Shown: positions 54,716 to 63,254, counted from the stretch's first letter. The stretch: DNA of 64,000 nucleotides from DASSQJ01 sp963772645 (GCA_963772645.1 CAVYYD010000014.1:10452-74451), one strand, 5' to 3'. Notes: generated by a model not told the origin, from the sequence alone. Numbers and translations are program-made.

Positions 54716-55987
54716 ATGCCGACCACCACCGACCACCTCGTCGGCCTGCTGCTCGGTGCCGAGGAGGACTGGCCGACGGCCTTCGAGGCGCTCGCGCACC
54801 GGCTCGGGGTGCTCCGCACCCCCGACGGCCGCGAGCACACCCTGAGCACGGAGCGGCTGACCATCGAGCCGTTCAACCTGCGCGACCGGGCGCGCCACGA
54901 GCTGGTCATCGACCGCCTCGCGCACTGGTACTACCACCCCCGTGAGTGGCTGAAGAAGGTCGCGCTGATGGACGACGTGTACCTGCTCAACAGCCCGTTC
55001 ACGTTCCAGTCGATGGAGAAGCACTCGGCGTACTGCGCCATGATGCGGCTCGGGATGAAGGTGCCCGACACCGTCCTCGTCCCCTACAAGAACCCGGTCG
55101 ACAACGCCCGGTGGGCCTACACCTCGGCGAAGTACAACCGCTCCTTCGACCTCGAGACCATCGCCGCCGACCTCGGCTACCCGCTCTTCATGAAGCCGTT
55201 CGACGGGGGTGGCTGGCGCGGGGTGTCGATGATCCGCGACCCCGAGGCGCTGCACCACGCGTACGACGAGTCCGGCGAGATGCTCATGCACCTGCAGGCC
55301 TCCGTCCCCGACTACGAGCACTTCGCGCGGTCGCTCACCATCGGGCCCGAGACGATGGTGATGAAGTTCCTGCCCGACCAGCCGATGCACGAGCGGTACA
55401 CCGTGGTCCACGGCTTCCTCTCCGAGGAGGTCGGCCGCGAGGTGGTGACCATCAGCCAGACCGTCAACGCCTTCTTCCGCTGGGAGTTCAACTCCTGCGA
55501 GATGCTCGTCAAGGACGGCGTCGTCTACCCCATCGACTACGCGAACGCGTGCCCCGACGTCGCCGTCACCTCCCTGCACTACTACTTCCCGTGGGCGATG
55601 ACGGCGCTGTTGCGGTGGACGGCGTTCTGCGTCGTCACCGGGCGGTCGCCGCGCACCCAGGTCGACACCGGCCCGTGGTTCGAGGTGGCCGACGACCCGG
55701 GGCTGGACGACGGGGGCCGGCTCGCCGCCTACCAGACGCTGGCCGACGCGTACTTCGAGACCGACCGGTACCGCTCGTTCTGCGAGACCTCCCTGCCGCA
55801 CCTCGAGGAGATGGTCCTCGACTGGGTCGACGGCCCCGACTTCCGCACCCTGCTCGCCTCCACGATCCACCAGACCTACCCGCCGCACGAGTGGGAGCGG
55901 TTCGAGGCCCACTTCGGCGGCCTGCTCGGGATGTGGGTCCAGGACCAGCGCGGACGGTCGCGGTCCGGGCCGGGGCCGGGGTCGTGA
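54716..55987 (+). CDS. ATP-grasp enzyme of unknown substrate
   Basis: 423 residues. An N-terminal domain (RLTIEPFNLRDRARHELVID, YYHPREWLKKVALMDDVYLL) is followed by ATP-grasp elements: YPLFMKPFDGGGWRGVSMI (ATP-binding Lys and Gly-rich loop), MVMKFLPDQPMHERYTVVHG, and metal/ATP-coordinating VVYPIDYANACPDVAVTSLH. ATP-grasp enzymes ligate carboxylates to amines or thiols. No known member with this N-terminus can be named. ATG 54,716 follows GAAGGAGA. With the two esterases upstream it forms a module conserved-looking enough to suggest a joint pathway. Confidence 0.8.
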   Translation: MPTTTDHLVGLLLGAEEDWPTAFEALAHRLGVLRTPDGREHTLSTERLTIEPFNLRDRARHELVIDRLAHWYYHPREWLKKVALMDDVYLLNSPFTFQSMEKHSAYCAMMRLGMKVPDTVLVPYKNPVDNARWAYTSAKYNRSFDLETIAADLGYPLFMKPFDGGGWRGVSMIRDPEALHHAYDESGEMLMHLQASVPDYEHFARSLTIGPETMVMKFLPDQPMHERYTVVHGFLSEEVGREVVTISQTVNAFFRWEFNSCEMLVKDGVVYPIDYANACPDVAVTSLHYYFPWAMTALLRWTAFCVVTGRSPRTQVDTGPWFEVADDPGLDDGGRLAAYQTLADAYFETDRYRSFCETSLPHLEEMVLDWVDGPDFRTLLASTIHQTYPPHEWERFEAHFGGLLGMWVQDQRGRSRSGPGPGS

Positions 55988-55989
55988 CC

Positions 55990-56021
55990 CGGGGGCCCGT
56001 CGCCGGCCCGCTCAGCCCCCG
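55990..56021. terminator. weak hairpin between ATP-grasp and phosphoglucomutase genes
   Basis: CGGGGGC (55,990-55,996) can pair with GCCCCCG (56,015-56,021) across the 24-nt gap of this convergent pair. Confidence 0.35.
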
Positions 56022-57676
56022 AGCGAGGCCGACACGACCTCCCGGGCCTCCGCCTGGACCTGTGCGAGGTGGTCGGCGCCGCGGAAGGACTCGGCGTAGA
56101 TCTTGTAGACGTCCTCGGTCCCGCTCGGCCGGGCGGCGAACCACGCCGACTCGGTGACGACCTTGAGGCCGCCGATCGGGGCACCGTTGCCGGGGGCGCG
56201 GGTGAGCTTCGCCGTGATCGGCTCGCCGGCGAGCGACTCGGCCTCGACGTCGTCCGGGGCGAGGGCGGCGAGCCGTGCCTTCTGCTCCCGGTTCGCCGGG
56301 GCGTCGATGCGGGCGTAGGCCGGCTCCCCGTGCCGGTCGGTCAGCTCCTCGTAGTGCTGCGAGGGGGACTTGCCGGTCCGCGCGATGATCTCCGAGGCGA
56401 GGAGCGCGAGCAGGATGCCGTCCTTGTCGGTGGTCCACACCGAGCCGTCGCGGCGTAGGAACGAGGCGCCGGCCGACTCCTCGCCGCCGAACGGGCCCGA
56501 GCCGTCGAGCAGCCCCGGGACGAACCACTTGAACCCGACCGGCACCTCGACGAGGCGGCGTCCGAGGTCGGTCGCGACCCGGTCGATCATCGAGCTCGAC
56601 ACGAGGGTCTTGCCGACGAAGCCGTCTCCGCGCCAGTCCGGCCGCGCCCCGCCGTAGAGGTACTGGATCGCGACGGCGAGGTAGTGGTTGGGGTTCATCA
56701 GCCCGGCGTCCGGGGTGACGATGCCGTGTCGGTCGCTGTCCGCGTCGTTGCCGGTGGCGACGTCGTACTCCTCCCGTCGCTCGATGAGGCTCGCCATCGC
56801 CGAGGGGGAGGAGCAGTCCATCCGGATCTTGCCGTCCCAGTCCAGCGTCATGAACCGCCAGGTGGCGTCGACGAGGGGGTTGACGACGGTGAGGTCGAGG
56901 TGGTGGCGCTCGGCGATCGCGCCCCAGTAGTCGACCGCCGCGCCGCCGAGCGGGTCGGCCCCGATCCGCACCCCGGCCGACCGGACCGCCTCGAGGTCGA
57001 GGACGGTGGGCAGGTCCTCGACGTAGGTACCGAGGAAGTCGTAGGAGGAGGCCGCGGCCCGCGCCCGGGTGAAGGGGATCCGCCGGACCCCGTCGAGGCC
57101 GGCCCGGATGTAGGCGTTGGCCCGCTGGGCGATGGCCCCGGTGGCGTCGGAGTCGGCCGGTCCGCCGTGCGGAGGGTTGTACTTGAACCCGCCGTCGGTG
57201 GGTGGGTTGTGCGAGGGCGTGACGACGATGCCGTCGGCCAGCCCGGCGTGCGGACGCATGTCGTCGACCCCGCGCACCTTGCCCCGGTTCGCCGTGAGGA
57301 TGGCGTGCGAGACCGCGGGGGTGGGGGTGTACCGGTCCGCGGCGTCGACGAGCACCGTGACGTCGTTGGCGGCGAGGACCTCCAGGGCGCTGGACCAGGC
57401 CGGCTCGGACAGGCCGTGGGTGTCGCGGCCCAGGAACAGCGGGCCGTCGAAGCCCTGCTCGGTGCGGTAGTCGACGATGGCCTGGGTCGTGGCCAGGATG
57501 TGCACCTCGTTGAAGGAGGTGCGCAGGCTGGACCCGCGGTGGCCGCTGGTGCCGAACGCGACCTGCTCGTCGACGTTCTCGGGGTCCGGCTCGCGCGTGT
57601 AGTACGCCGTGACGAGTGCGGCGAGGTCGACGAGGTCGGAGGGCTGTGCGGGCTGTCCGGCGCGGGGCGCGTTCAT
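56012..57676 (-). CDS. pgm: phosphoglucomutase (alpha-D-glucose)
   Basis: Interconverts glucose-1-phosphate and glucose-6-phosphate, linking glycogen and nucleotide-sugar synthesis to glycolysis. 554 residues. Substrate loop VAFGTSGHRGSSL, phosphoserine in DGIVVTPSHNPPTDGGFKY, metal loop ATGNDADSDRHGIV (DxDxDR), sugar-binding GGEESAGASF and C-terminal phosphate loop RPSGTEDVYKIYAESF; domains in the order of the family. ATG 57,676 follows CAAGGATC. Related in function to the GH65/HAD pair but not in the same operon. Confidence 0.97.
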   Translation of the reverse strand: MNAPRAGQPAQPSDLVDLAALVTAYYTREPDPENVDEQVAFGTSGHRGSSLRTSFNEVHILATTQAIVDYRTEQGFDGPLFLGRDTHGLSEPAWSSALEVLAANDVTVLVDAADRYTPTPAVSHAILTANRGKVRGVDDMRPHAGLADGIVVTPSHNPPTDGGFKYNPPHGGPADSDATGAIAQRANAYIRAGLDGVRRIPFTRARAAASSYDFLGTYVEDLPTVLDLEAVRSAGVRIGADPLGGAAVDYWGAIAERHHLDLTVVNPLVDATWRFMTLDWDGKIRMDCSSPSAMASLIERREEYDVATGNDADSDRHGIVTPDAGLMNPNHYLAVAIQYLYGGARPDWRGDGFVGKTLVSSSMIDRVATDLGRRLVEVPVGFKWFVPGLLDGSGPFGGEESAGASFLRRDGSVWTTDKDGILLALLASEIIARTGKSPSQHYEELTDRHGEPAYARIDAPANREQKARLAALAPDDVEAESLAGEPITAKLTRAPGNGAPIGGLKVVTESAWFAARPSGTEDVYKIYAESFRGADHLAQVQAEAREVVSASLGG

Positions 57677-57745
57677 GGTCCCGATCCTTGCAGAGGCAGC
57701 CGCGCACGGACACCCGGCGGTGTCTGGGAGATCACAGGTCCCGGG

Positions 57746-57766
57746 TCTCCTACGAGTTGTAGGAGA
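57746..57766. promoter_or_regulatory. inverted repeat between pgm and the flavoprotein gene
   Basis: TCTCCTAC (57,746-57,753) and GTAGGAGA (57,759-57,766) are perfect 8-nt arms around GAGTT. Located just before the second operator, near the expected -35 region of the flavoprotein promoter. Binding protein unknown. Confidence 0.5.
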
Positions 57767-57768
57767 AA

Positions 57769-57782
57769 TACCCCGAGGGGTA
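57769..57782. promoter_or_regulatory. CsoR/CstR-type operator before the truncated flavoprotein
   Basis: TACCCCGAGGGGTA is a perfect palindrome of the C4/G4-tract type bound by the CsoR/CstR/RcnR repressor family. Its end overlaps the likely -10 hexamer TACCGT (57,781-57,786), which is 7 nt before ATG 57,794. Sulfide:quinone-reductase-like genes are known to be controlled by CstR persulfide sensors in other bacteria, which fits. Confidence 0.6.
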
Positions 57783-57793
57783 CCGTCGATGAC

Positions 57794-57940
57794 ATGACCA
57801 CCACGACGAAGAAGCTCGTGGTCCTGGGAGCGGGGACGGCCGGAACGATGGTCGTCAACAAGCTCCACCGCGAGCTCGACAGCAGCGAATGGCAGATCAC
57901 CGTCGTCGACAAGGACGACGTCCACGACTACCAGCCCGGG
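57794..57940 (+). CDS. FAD/NAD(P)-binding oxidoreductase, SQR-like, truncated at the junction
   Basis: First ~49 codons of a two-dinucleotide-domain flavoprotein: KKLVVLGAGTAGTMVVNKLH (GxGxxG FAD motif), then WQITVVDKDDVHDYQPGY, typical for sulfide:quinone reductase-like enzymes, which are about 380-420 residues long. After DYQPGY the frame continues only 11 codons to a stop at 57,976, because the sequence switches to unrelated DNA at about 57,940. Leaderless by position. The missing part is presumably intact in the source genome. Confidence 0.75.
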
Positions 57941-57941
57941 T

Positions 57942-60126
57942 ACTGGCGACAACGGGCTTCACAGTCCGCACGGTAGCGCAGAGAACACGAACGTCGCACT
58001 CCCGGACGCGTGCTACAGCGTGGACAGCGGCGCAGCTGCCGCTTGCGACGCCGATGACGGCGCAAGCGACGGCATCACGACCTTTGCCGACGTTGCTCCA
58101 GGCGACCATACCGTCACCCAGACGCAAGCGCCGGTCGGATATGACCTCCTTCCGGAGGACAGGCGCAAACCCAGACAGTCGCGGCCGACGGCAAAACCCG
58201 AATTCATCTTCGAGAACGCGGCATCGGTCGGAACGGTCGAGATCACGACGCGCATCGCCGGTAGTGGCGACGTCCTGACCGGTGCCTGCTACGCCATCGA
58301 CGGCGGTGATGCGGTCTGCGATGCGGATGATGGCGCCGAGGACGGTGTCGTCACCTTCACCGATCTCGCATCGGGCGTCACCTTCACGCAGGAGCTCGCG
58401 CCGACCAGGTACGAGCCCGCAGCCGCGCTGGTCGACGTGAACGTGGTCGCCGGCTGAACCAGCTGACCGTCGAGAACATCGCCCAGCCGGACGTCGCTCG
58501 AACATCATTGATGAGGGCGGTCAGCCTCGGCGGCGCTGCGTCTCGATCCAGGGCGTCGGGGACGCTGCGACAACGGCACCGAGGACGCTAACCCCACCGA
58601 CGGCACGATCCAGACGAACGGCGTCGCGCTCGGCGCGCACGATGTGGCGGTGCTGTCCGTTCCGGACGGCTACGACATTCCGCAAGGCCCGCAGGTCGCC
58701 AACGTCGCGGTCGACAGCCCGGCCACGGTCGCGTTCACCGTCAGCGAGACTCCGCCGGTCACGAGCGGGCTCGATGTGACCGTGCAGTTCGACGACGGCA
58801 CGCCGATGGAGAGGGCCTGCGTCACCGTGACCGCTCTGTCGAGGGCGTCGAGCCCGTCTCCGCCTGTGACGGCGGCGAGACCGACACGAACGGGCAGGGT
58901 GGCGTCATCGGCTTCGATGGTCTCGCCCTGGGCTCCTACTCTGTATCCCTCCAGGACGGCACCACGATCGAGGGCGGTGACGTCGATAACACGACGCCGG
59001 TGTCCGTGGACGTGATCGCAGACAGCCGCTCGACGGCTACGATCGAGGTGCCGCGCGTCCCGACGACAGGCACGCTCCGCATCGTGACCTCCGACGGCAC
59101 GTCGAACCTCGCCGGCGCCGCCTACCGCATCACCGGTGACGGCTACGATGTGACAGTCGCGGATAACGATGGCACGCGTCGACGGGACGGACGGTGTCAT
59201 CCAGGTGAATGATCTCGCCCCAGGCGAGTACGCCCTCGCGATGACCACGACGCCGGCCGGCTTCAACACCGCCAGCAACCAGAGCGCATCAGTCGCGGCG
59301 GGCGAGACGACGACGGTCGAAGTCGCCCTGACGGCGATCCGAACCCCGGCTCGCTCACCGTCAGCACGCTGTCGGAGGCGGCGATCCGCCTTGCGAACGC
59401 ATGCTACGCCCTGAACCAGGGCAGCGTGCGGATGACCGAGTCGTGCGACGGCGACGATGGCGCCAATGACGGCACGACGAGCTTCGCCGACTTCGATGCC
59501 GGCACCTACCAGCTCGTCCAGACCCGTACCCCGGGCTCGCAGTATGCGACCGCCCCGGCGCAGGACGTCACCATCACCGCTGGCGAGGAGACCACGGTCG
59601 AGATCCGCATGTCGGTGCGGCCGGGACGGCTGGTCGTCGTGACTGTCGACCAGGCCGATACCACCGTACGCCTGAACAACGCCTGTTACGGCCTGGAGAA
59701 CGGGGCCACGTTCGGCCCGTTCTGCGACGCCGACGACGGCACGGTCGACGGCCGCGTCATCTTCACGAACGTCCCGTCCGGCGAATACACACTGACGGAG
59801 ACCGTCGCGCCGACCGGCTTCGAGGCCTCCGCCGACCGCACCGTCACGATCCCGGCGGGCGGCTCGCTGCAGGTCACCGTCGCCAACGCACGCGTCCCGG
59901 TGCCGGAAGCCACCGGCCAGCTCGTCGTGATTCCGCTCGACCCGGACGGTAGCGAGGTCGCCGGCGGCTGCTACCAGGTCTTCGATGGAGATACCGCGGT
60001 CACCGATCGCGTCTGCGATAACGCCGATGACCGCCACGCCGGATCATCTTCAACGACCTCCCGATCGGTGATTACACCGTCGTCGAGCGCCTCGCGCCGT
60101 CGCCGGACTACCTCACGGCTGATGCG
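57942..60126 (+). pseudogene. SpaA/Cna-B-like repeat surface protein, N-terminal part: eight repeats, several indels, no start
   Basis: Continuous with the intact frame from 60,127. By joining frames, repeats of ~70-95 residues follow one another, each with the pattern ACY...CDADDGA-DG...F-D-PG-YT-T-AP-GY. Clear units: DACYSVDSGAAAACDADDGA, GACYAIDGGDAVCDADDGAE, NACYALNQGSVRMTESCDGD, NACYGLENGATFGPFCDADD and GGCYQVFDGDTAVTDRVCDN. The frame shifts near 58,455, 58,530-58,570, 58,835, 59,180, 59,338 and 60,042. Each unit resembles the prealbumin-like SpaA fold of Gram-positive and Chloroflexota surface proteins. The reading frame is already open at the junction, so the true start is missing. Confidence 0.7.
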
Positions 60127-61629
60127 ATGCCGGTCTCGATCGAGCAGGACACGACCACCGAGCTGCGCGTGCCTCACAACCTGAAGCCGGGCCGCCTGCT
60201 GATTCAGGCCGTGAATGACACCGGCCTGCCGCTGCAGGGCGCCTGCTTCGACGTCACCGACGATGGGCAAGACACGATCTGCACCACGGGGACGGGCGAG
60301 CTCCTGCTCACCGATCTTACGCCTGGCACGCGGACGATCACGCAGACGCAGGCGCCATACGGCTACAAGCTGAACACCACGCCGCGCGAGGTGACGATCC
60401 TTCCCGGCCAGACGGCTGTCGTGCGGATCGTCTTCGAGGTCGCGCCGCCGCCGAACACTGGCACGGTGCAGGTTCAGAAGTTCGTTTGCCCCGCCGGTGA
60501 GGACGGCGAGCGCACGCTCTTCCTCGGTGGCGCGCAGGGCAACGCCCAACTCAAGCAGACGGTCGGCTGCGTGCCGGCGGTCGCCGAGTTCACGCTTGTC
60601 CCGGAGGATGCCGCCGCCAGCAATGAGCGCGCGTTCGCCACGACGACCGAGGGCCGCTACCAGGTCACCGTCGAGGAGGGCATCTACGTTCTCACCGAGA
60701 CGAACCCGGATCTCGCGGGCAACTCCGCGGCGCGACTGCGCGTCGGCGTCGGGCTGATGACCACCGTCGTGGTGATCAACTACGTCGCGCCACCGCAGCC
60801 GGAGCCGGCGACGGTCAACGTCGAGGCGTACACCTGCCCGCCGAGCTTCAACGGCACGACCTACGATGACTTCGTGGCGAGCTGCATCAATGACTCGTCG
60901 CCGACGAACCAGGTGACGGTTCGCGCCGAGGGCGAGAACCGCTACAAGCAGGTTACCGGCGACGGCGGTGTGGTCGGCGTGACGACGTTCGACGATCTCC
61001 CGGCCGGTCAGTACGACATCTACGCCGAGAAGCCGTACACGGTCCCGCTGATGTACATGTTCTGCGGCGGCAATGCCGACTACCCGGCGGACTACAAGGT
61101 CATCAACGGCACGGTCACGACGACGCTCGACAACGGCGAGGAGATCACCTGCGAGGTGTTCCTCATCCCCGAGCAGATGTCGGCCGAAACCGGCGCGATC
61201 CTCGTGCAGAAGTACTCCTGCCCGATCGACGCCCCGAAGAAGGGCTTCGATTTCCAGGCCGAGTGCAGCCGCAGTGAGGAGCAGGTCGTCTTCGAGATCG
61301 AGGTCTTCAATGGCGAGATGCAGGACTTCGAGCCGCTGACGCGGGTGACGGCGAACGCCGATGGCATCGTCCGCTTCCCGAACCTGCGGCCGGGCACCTA
61401 CAAGCTCACGGAGGTCGATGGCCAGTGGTGCTTCGCCCAGTCCAACAGCGTCAACGCCCAGGGCAACGTGATCGTCCAGGCGAACAAGCTCTCGGAGGTC
61501 TGGGTCTACAACTGCGTCGGCACACAGCAGCCGCCGAACACCGGCTCCGGTGATGCGGCGGACCTGCTGAACGGTCCGCGGGAGTCGACCCCGGTCGACG
61601 CCCCGGTCGATCGGCGCAACGTCGACTGA
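60127..61629 (+). CDS. SpaA/Cna-B-like repeat surface protein, intact C-terminal part
   Basis: 500 codons without interruption. It completes repeat eight, contains repeat nine (GACFDVTDDGQDTICTTGTG, then TITQTQAPYGYKL) and three larger C-terminal units starting VQKFVCPAGEDGER, VEAYTCPPSFNGTTYDDF and VQKYSCPIDAPKKGF, each again with a beta-rich GTYxLTE-like strand. The end is QPPNTGSGDAADLLNGPRE plus a short acidic tail, with no hydrophobic anchor. Two cysteines recur per unit, suggesting disulfide-stabilised folds. The ATG at 60,127 is internal to the gene and probably not a start. Likely secreted or cell-wall associated; adhesion is the usual role of such repeats. Confidence 0.75.
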   Translation: MPVSIEQDTTTELRVPHNLKPGRLLIQAVNDTGLPLQGACFDVTDDGQDTICTTGTGELLLTDLTPGTRTITQTQAPYGYKLNTTPREVTILPGQTAVVRIVFEVAPPPNTGTVQVQKFVCPAGEDGERTLFLGGAQGNAQLKQTVGCVPAVAEFTLVPEDAAASNERAFATTTEGRYQVTVEEGIYVLTETNPDLAGNSAARLRVGVGLMTTVVVINYVAPPQPEPATVNVEAYTCPPSFNGTTYDDFVASCINDSSPTNQVTVRAEGENRYKQVTGDGGVVGVTTFDDLPAGQYDIYAEKPYTVPLMYMFCGGNADYPADYKVINGTVTTTLDNGEEITCEVFLIPEQMSAETGAILVQKYSCPIDAPKKGFDFQAECSRSEEQVVFEIEVFNGEMQDFEPLTRVTANADGIVRFPNLRPGTYKLTEVDGQWCFAQSNSVNAQGNVIVQANKLSEVWVYNCVGTQQPPNTGSGDAADLLNGPRESTPVDAPVDRRNVD

Positions 61630-61639
61630 CGGCACAATG

Positions 61640-61676
61640 AAGGGCCCCGAACCGGCATCACCGGCTCGGGGCCCTT
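61640..61676. terminator. hairpin terminator after the repeat protein
   Basis: AAGGGCCCCGA (61,640-61,650) is the exact reverse complement of TCGGGGCCCTT (61,666-61,676), with an inner CCGG/CCGG pair. It begins 11 nt after the stop. A classical stem terminator ending in TT. Confidence 0.7.
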
Positions 61677-61688
61677 CCCGTGTCTCGC

Positions 61689-61751
61689 GTACACCTGGCC
61701 CTCGTGGTCGGGTCTTCTTCTGCGGAACCCGGCCACGAGGGCCCGGTGTAC
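61689..61751. terminator. long imperfect inverted repeat before the convergent small membrane gene
   Basis: The 25-nt arm 61,689-61,713 matches the reverse complement of 61,727-61,751 except for two positions (one could form G:U), loop 13 nt. Lying 15 nt beyond the stop of the reverse gene at 61,766, it probably terminates that gene. Confidence 0.55.
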
Positions 61752-61765
61752 GAGAACGGGTTCGC

Positions 61766-61981
61766 TTACGCTGCGTCGATCACGAACAGCGCCGTGGGGG
61801 TGGCCGACGGCGTCGCCTCCTGCACAGCCGGCACCGGGGTGGCGGTCGATTCCGTCTCGCCGAAGTCGCCGAGGATTCCCCAGATCACCCCGGCCACGAT
61901 CAGCGGGACGATAATGAGGGCGAGGATCGCGAGGTCGCGCTTCCCGGGATCGCGGGGCAGCAGGTTTTCCAACAAGGCCAT
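61766..61981 (-). CDS. small single-pass membrane protein
   Basis: 71 residues: MALLENLLPRDPGKRDLAIL, a membrane helix (about 17-38, LAILALIIVPLIVAGVIWGI), then a Thr/Pro/Ala-rich extracytoplasmic tail (TESTATPVPAVQEATPSATP). GAGAAGGAG lies just before ATG 61,981. An upstream in-frame ATG would add 30 residues but has no ribosome site. Function unknown; the tail resembles low-complexity linkers of secreted Chloroflexota proteins. Confidence 0.6.
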   Translation of the reverse strand: MALLENLLPRDPGKRDLAILALIIVPLIVAGVIWGILGDFGETESTATPVPAVQEATPSATPTALFVIDAA

Positions 61982-62192
61982 CGGCTCCTTCTCACGCCGC
62001 ATCGCGGCGTGTACGGTTGCGCGGACGCGCATCACTGAGCAGGGTATACACCATAGGGAGACCGGCGTCATGCCGGGCCATGATCGACCGCCGCATCCGG
62101 GGAGGGGACGGCTTCATGCCGTCCCGATCGACACGAGGGTCACTTGATGGTCGAGTGCCGATAAACGGCTCACTGCAAGGGAAACGAGCTTC

Positions 62193-62855
62193 ATGCACGA
62201 TGGAACGATTGCGGGCGAGGACGGGCTGCGGCGATGCCCGTGGGCGCTCTCGCACCCGTTGAACCAGCACTATCACGACACCGAATGGGGCGTCCCGGTG
62301 CGTGGCGAGCAGCCGCTGTTCGAGCGCATCATGCTGGAGGCCTTCCAATCTGGCCTGAGCTGGCTCACCATCCTTCGCAAGCGCGAAGCGTTCCGCGAGG
62401 CCTTCGCCCGCTTCGACCCGGAGATCGTCGCCGCCTTCACCGACGTCGATATCGCGCGCTTGATGGATGACTCCCGGATCGTTCGCAATCGCGCCAAGAT
62501 CCTGGCGTCGATCACGAACGCCAGGGCGGTGCTCGACCTGCGTGCTGACGGCGGGCTGGACAGTCTCGTCTGGTCCTTCGCGCCGGAGACGACCCCGTCG
62601 CCGGTCGCTCCCGCCGACGTCCCGACCACCTCGGCGGAGTCGATCGCGCTTTCGAAGGCGCTCAAGAAGCGTGGCTTCGTCTTCGTCGGACCGACCACCG
62701 CCCATGCCCTGATGGAGGCCGTCGGCATGATCGACACGCACCTCGTCGGCTGCTTCCGGCGCGGGCGTGAGGGAGATCTCATAGGGGAGCGCTCTCACAG
62801 GCGGGGCCGTTGGTGCACCAGGGCAGGGATACCGCAATCGGGAGCGGTATGTTGA
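62193..62855 (+). CDS. tag: DNA-3-methyladenine glycosylase I
   Basis: Excises 3-methyladenine from alkylated DNA. About 185 of the 220 residues match the Tag family: RRCPWALSHPLNQHYHDTEW, GVPVRGEQPLFERIMLEAFQ, GLSWLTILRKREAFREAFA and GFVFVGPTTAHALMEAVGMI, ending DTHLVGCFRRG. The zinc-binding Cys/His set (C in RRCPW, H in HYHDTEW, and the terminal H and C of THLVGC) is present. The last ~35 residues after FRRG are atypical and may be out of frame or read-through. Only a weak ribosome site precedes ATG 62,193. Confidence 0.92.
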   Translation: MHDGTIAGEDGLRRCPWALSHPLNQHYHDTEWGVPVRGEQPLFERIMLEAFQSGLSWLTILRKREAFREAFARFDPEIVAAFTDVDIARLMDDSRIVRNRAKILASITNARAVLDLRADGGLDSLVWSFAPETTPSPVAPADVPTTSAESIALSKALKKRGFVFVGPTTAHALMEAVGMIDTHLVGCFRRGREGDLIGERSHRRGRWCTRAGIPQSGAVC

Positions 62856-62920
62856 ACTCGTTCCCCAGGAACGGGTCACCCTTTCGGCTTTCTTGGCTTG
62901 CCACCCAGAGGAGGTCCCCG

Positions 62921-63254
62921 ATGCCCCTTTACTTGACCAGGTTCAGCTACACACCCGCCACCTGGGCAAGGCTTGTCGCCAACCCCGAGGATCGACGGGC
63001 GGCCGCCACCCAGTACATCGAGGCGGTTGGTGGCACGCTGCAAGGTTTCTGGTACGCGTTCGGTGAGCACGACGCTTACGCGCTATACGAAGCCCCAGAT
63101 AACGTGGCGATGGCCGCCAAATTCGCTCGCTATCACTGCCGGGGGAGCACTCAGCTCGATGGAGACCATTGTCCTGCTTACGGTCGAGGAGACGCTGACC
63201 GCCCTCCAGCAGGCCGCTTCGATCACGTATCGTCCTCCGGGCAACGAGGGATAG
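62921..63254 (+). pseudogene. GYD-domain protein with one frameshift
   Basis: About 110 residues after repair: MPLYLTRFSYTPATWARLVA, QYIEAVGGTLQGFWYAFGEH, DAYALYEAPDNVAMAA, then after a frame change near 63,118-63,125, LAITAGGALSSMETIVLLTV and EETLTALQQAASITYRPPGN. The GYD domain is a small alpha/beta dimer of unknown function related to ferredoxin-like stress proteins. A strong AGAGGAGGT ribosome site precedes ATG 62,921. One base too many or too few is enough to explain the break. Confidence 0.72.

Noticed and set aside
61530..61629. PPNTGSG near the end of the repeat protein as a sortase anchor
   Set aside because: The motif resembles LPxTG, but no hydrophobic helix or basic tail follows before the stop, so covalent anchoring is not supported.
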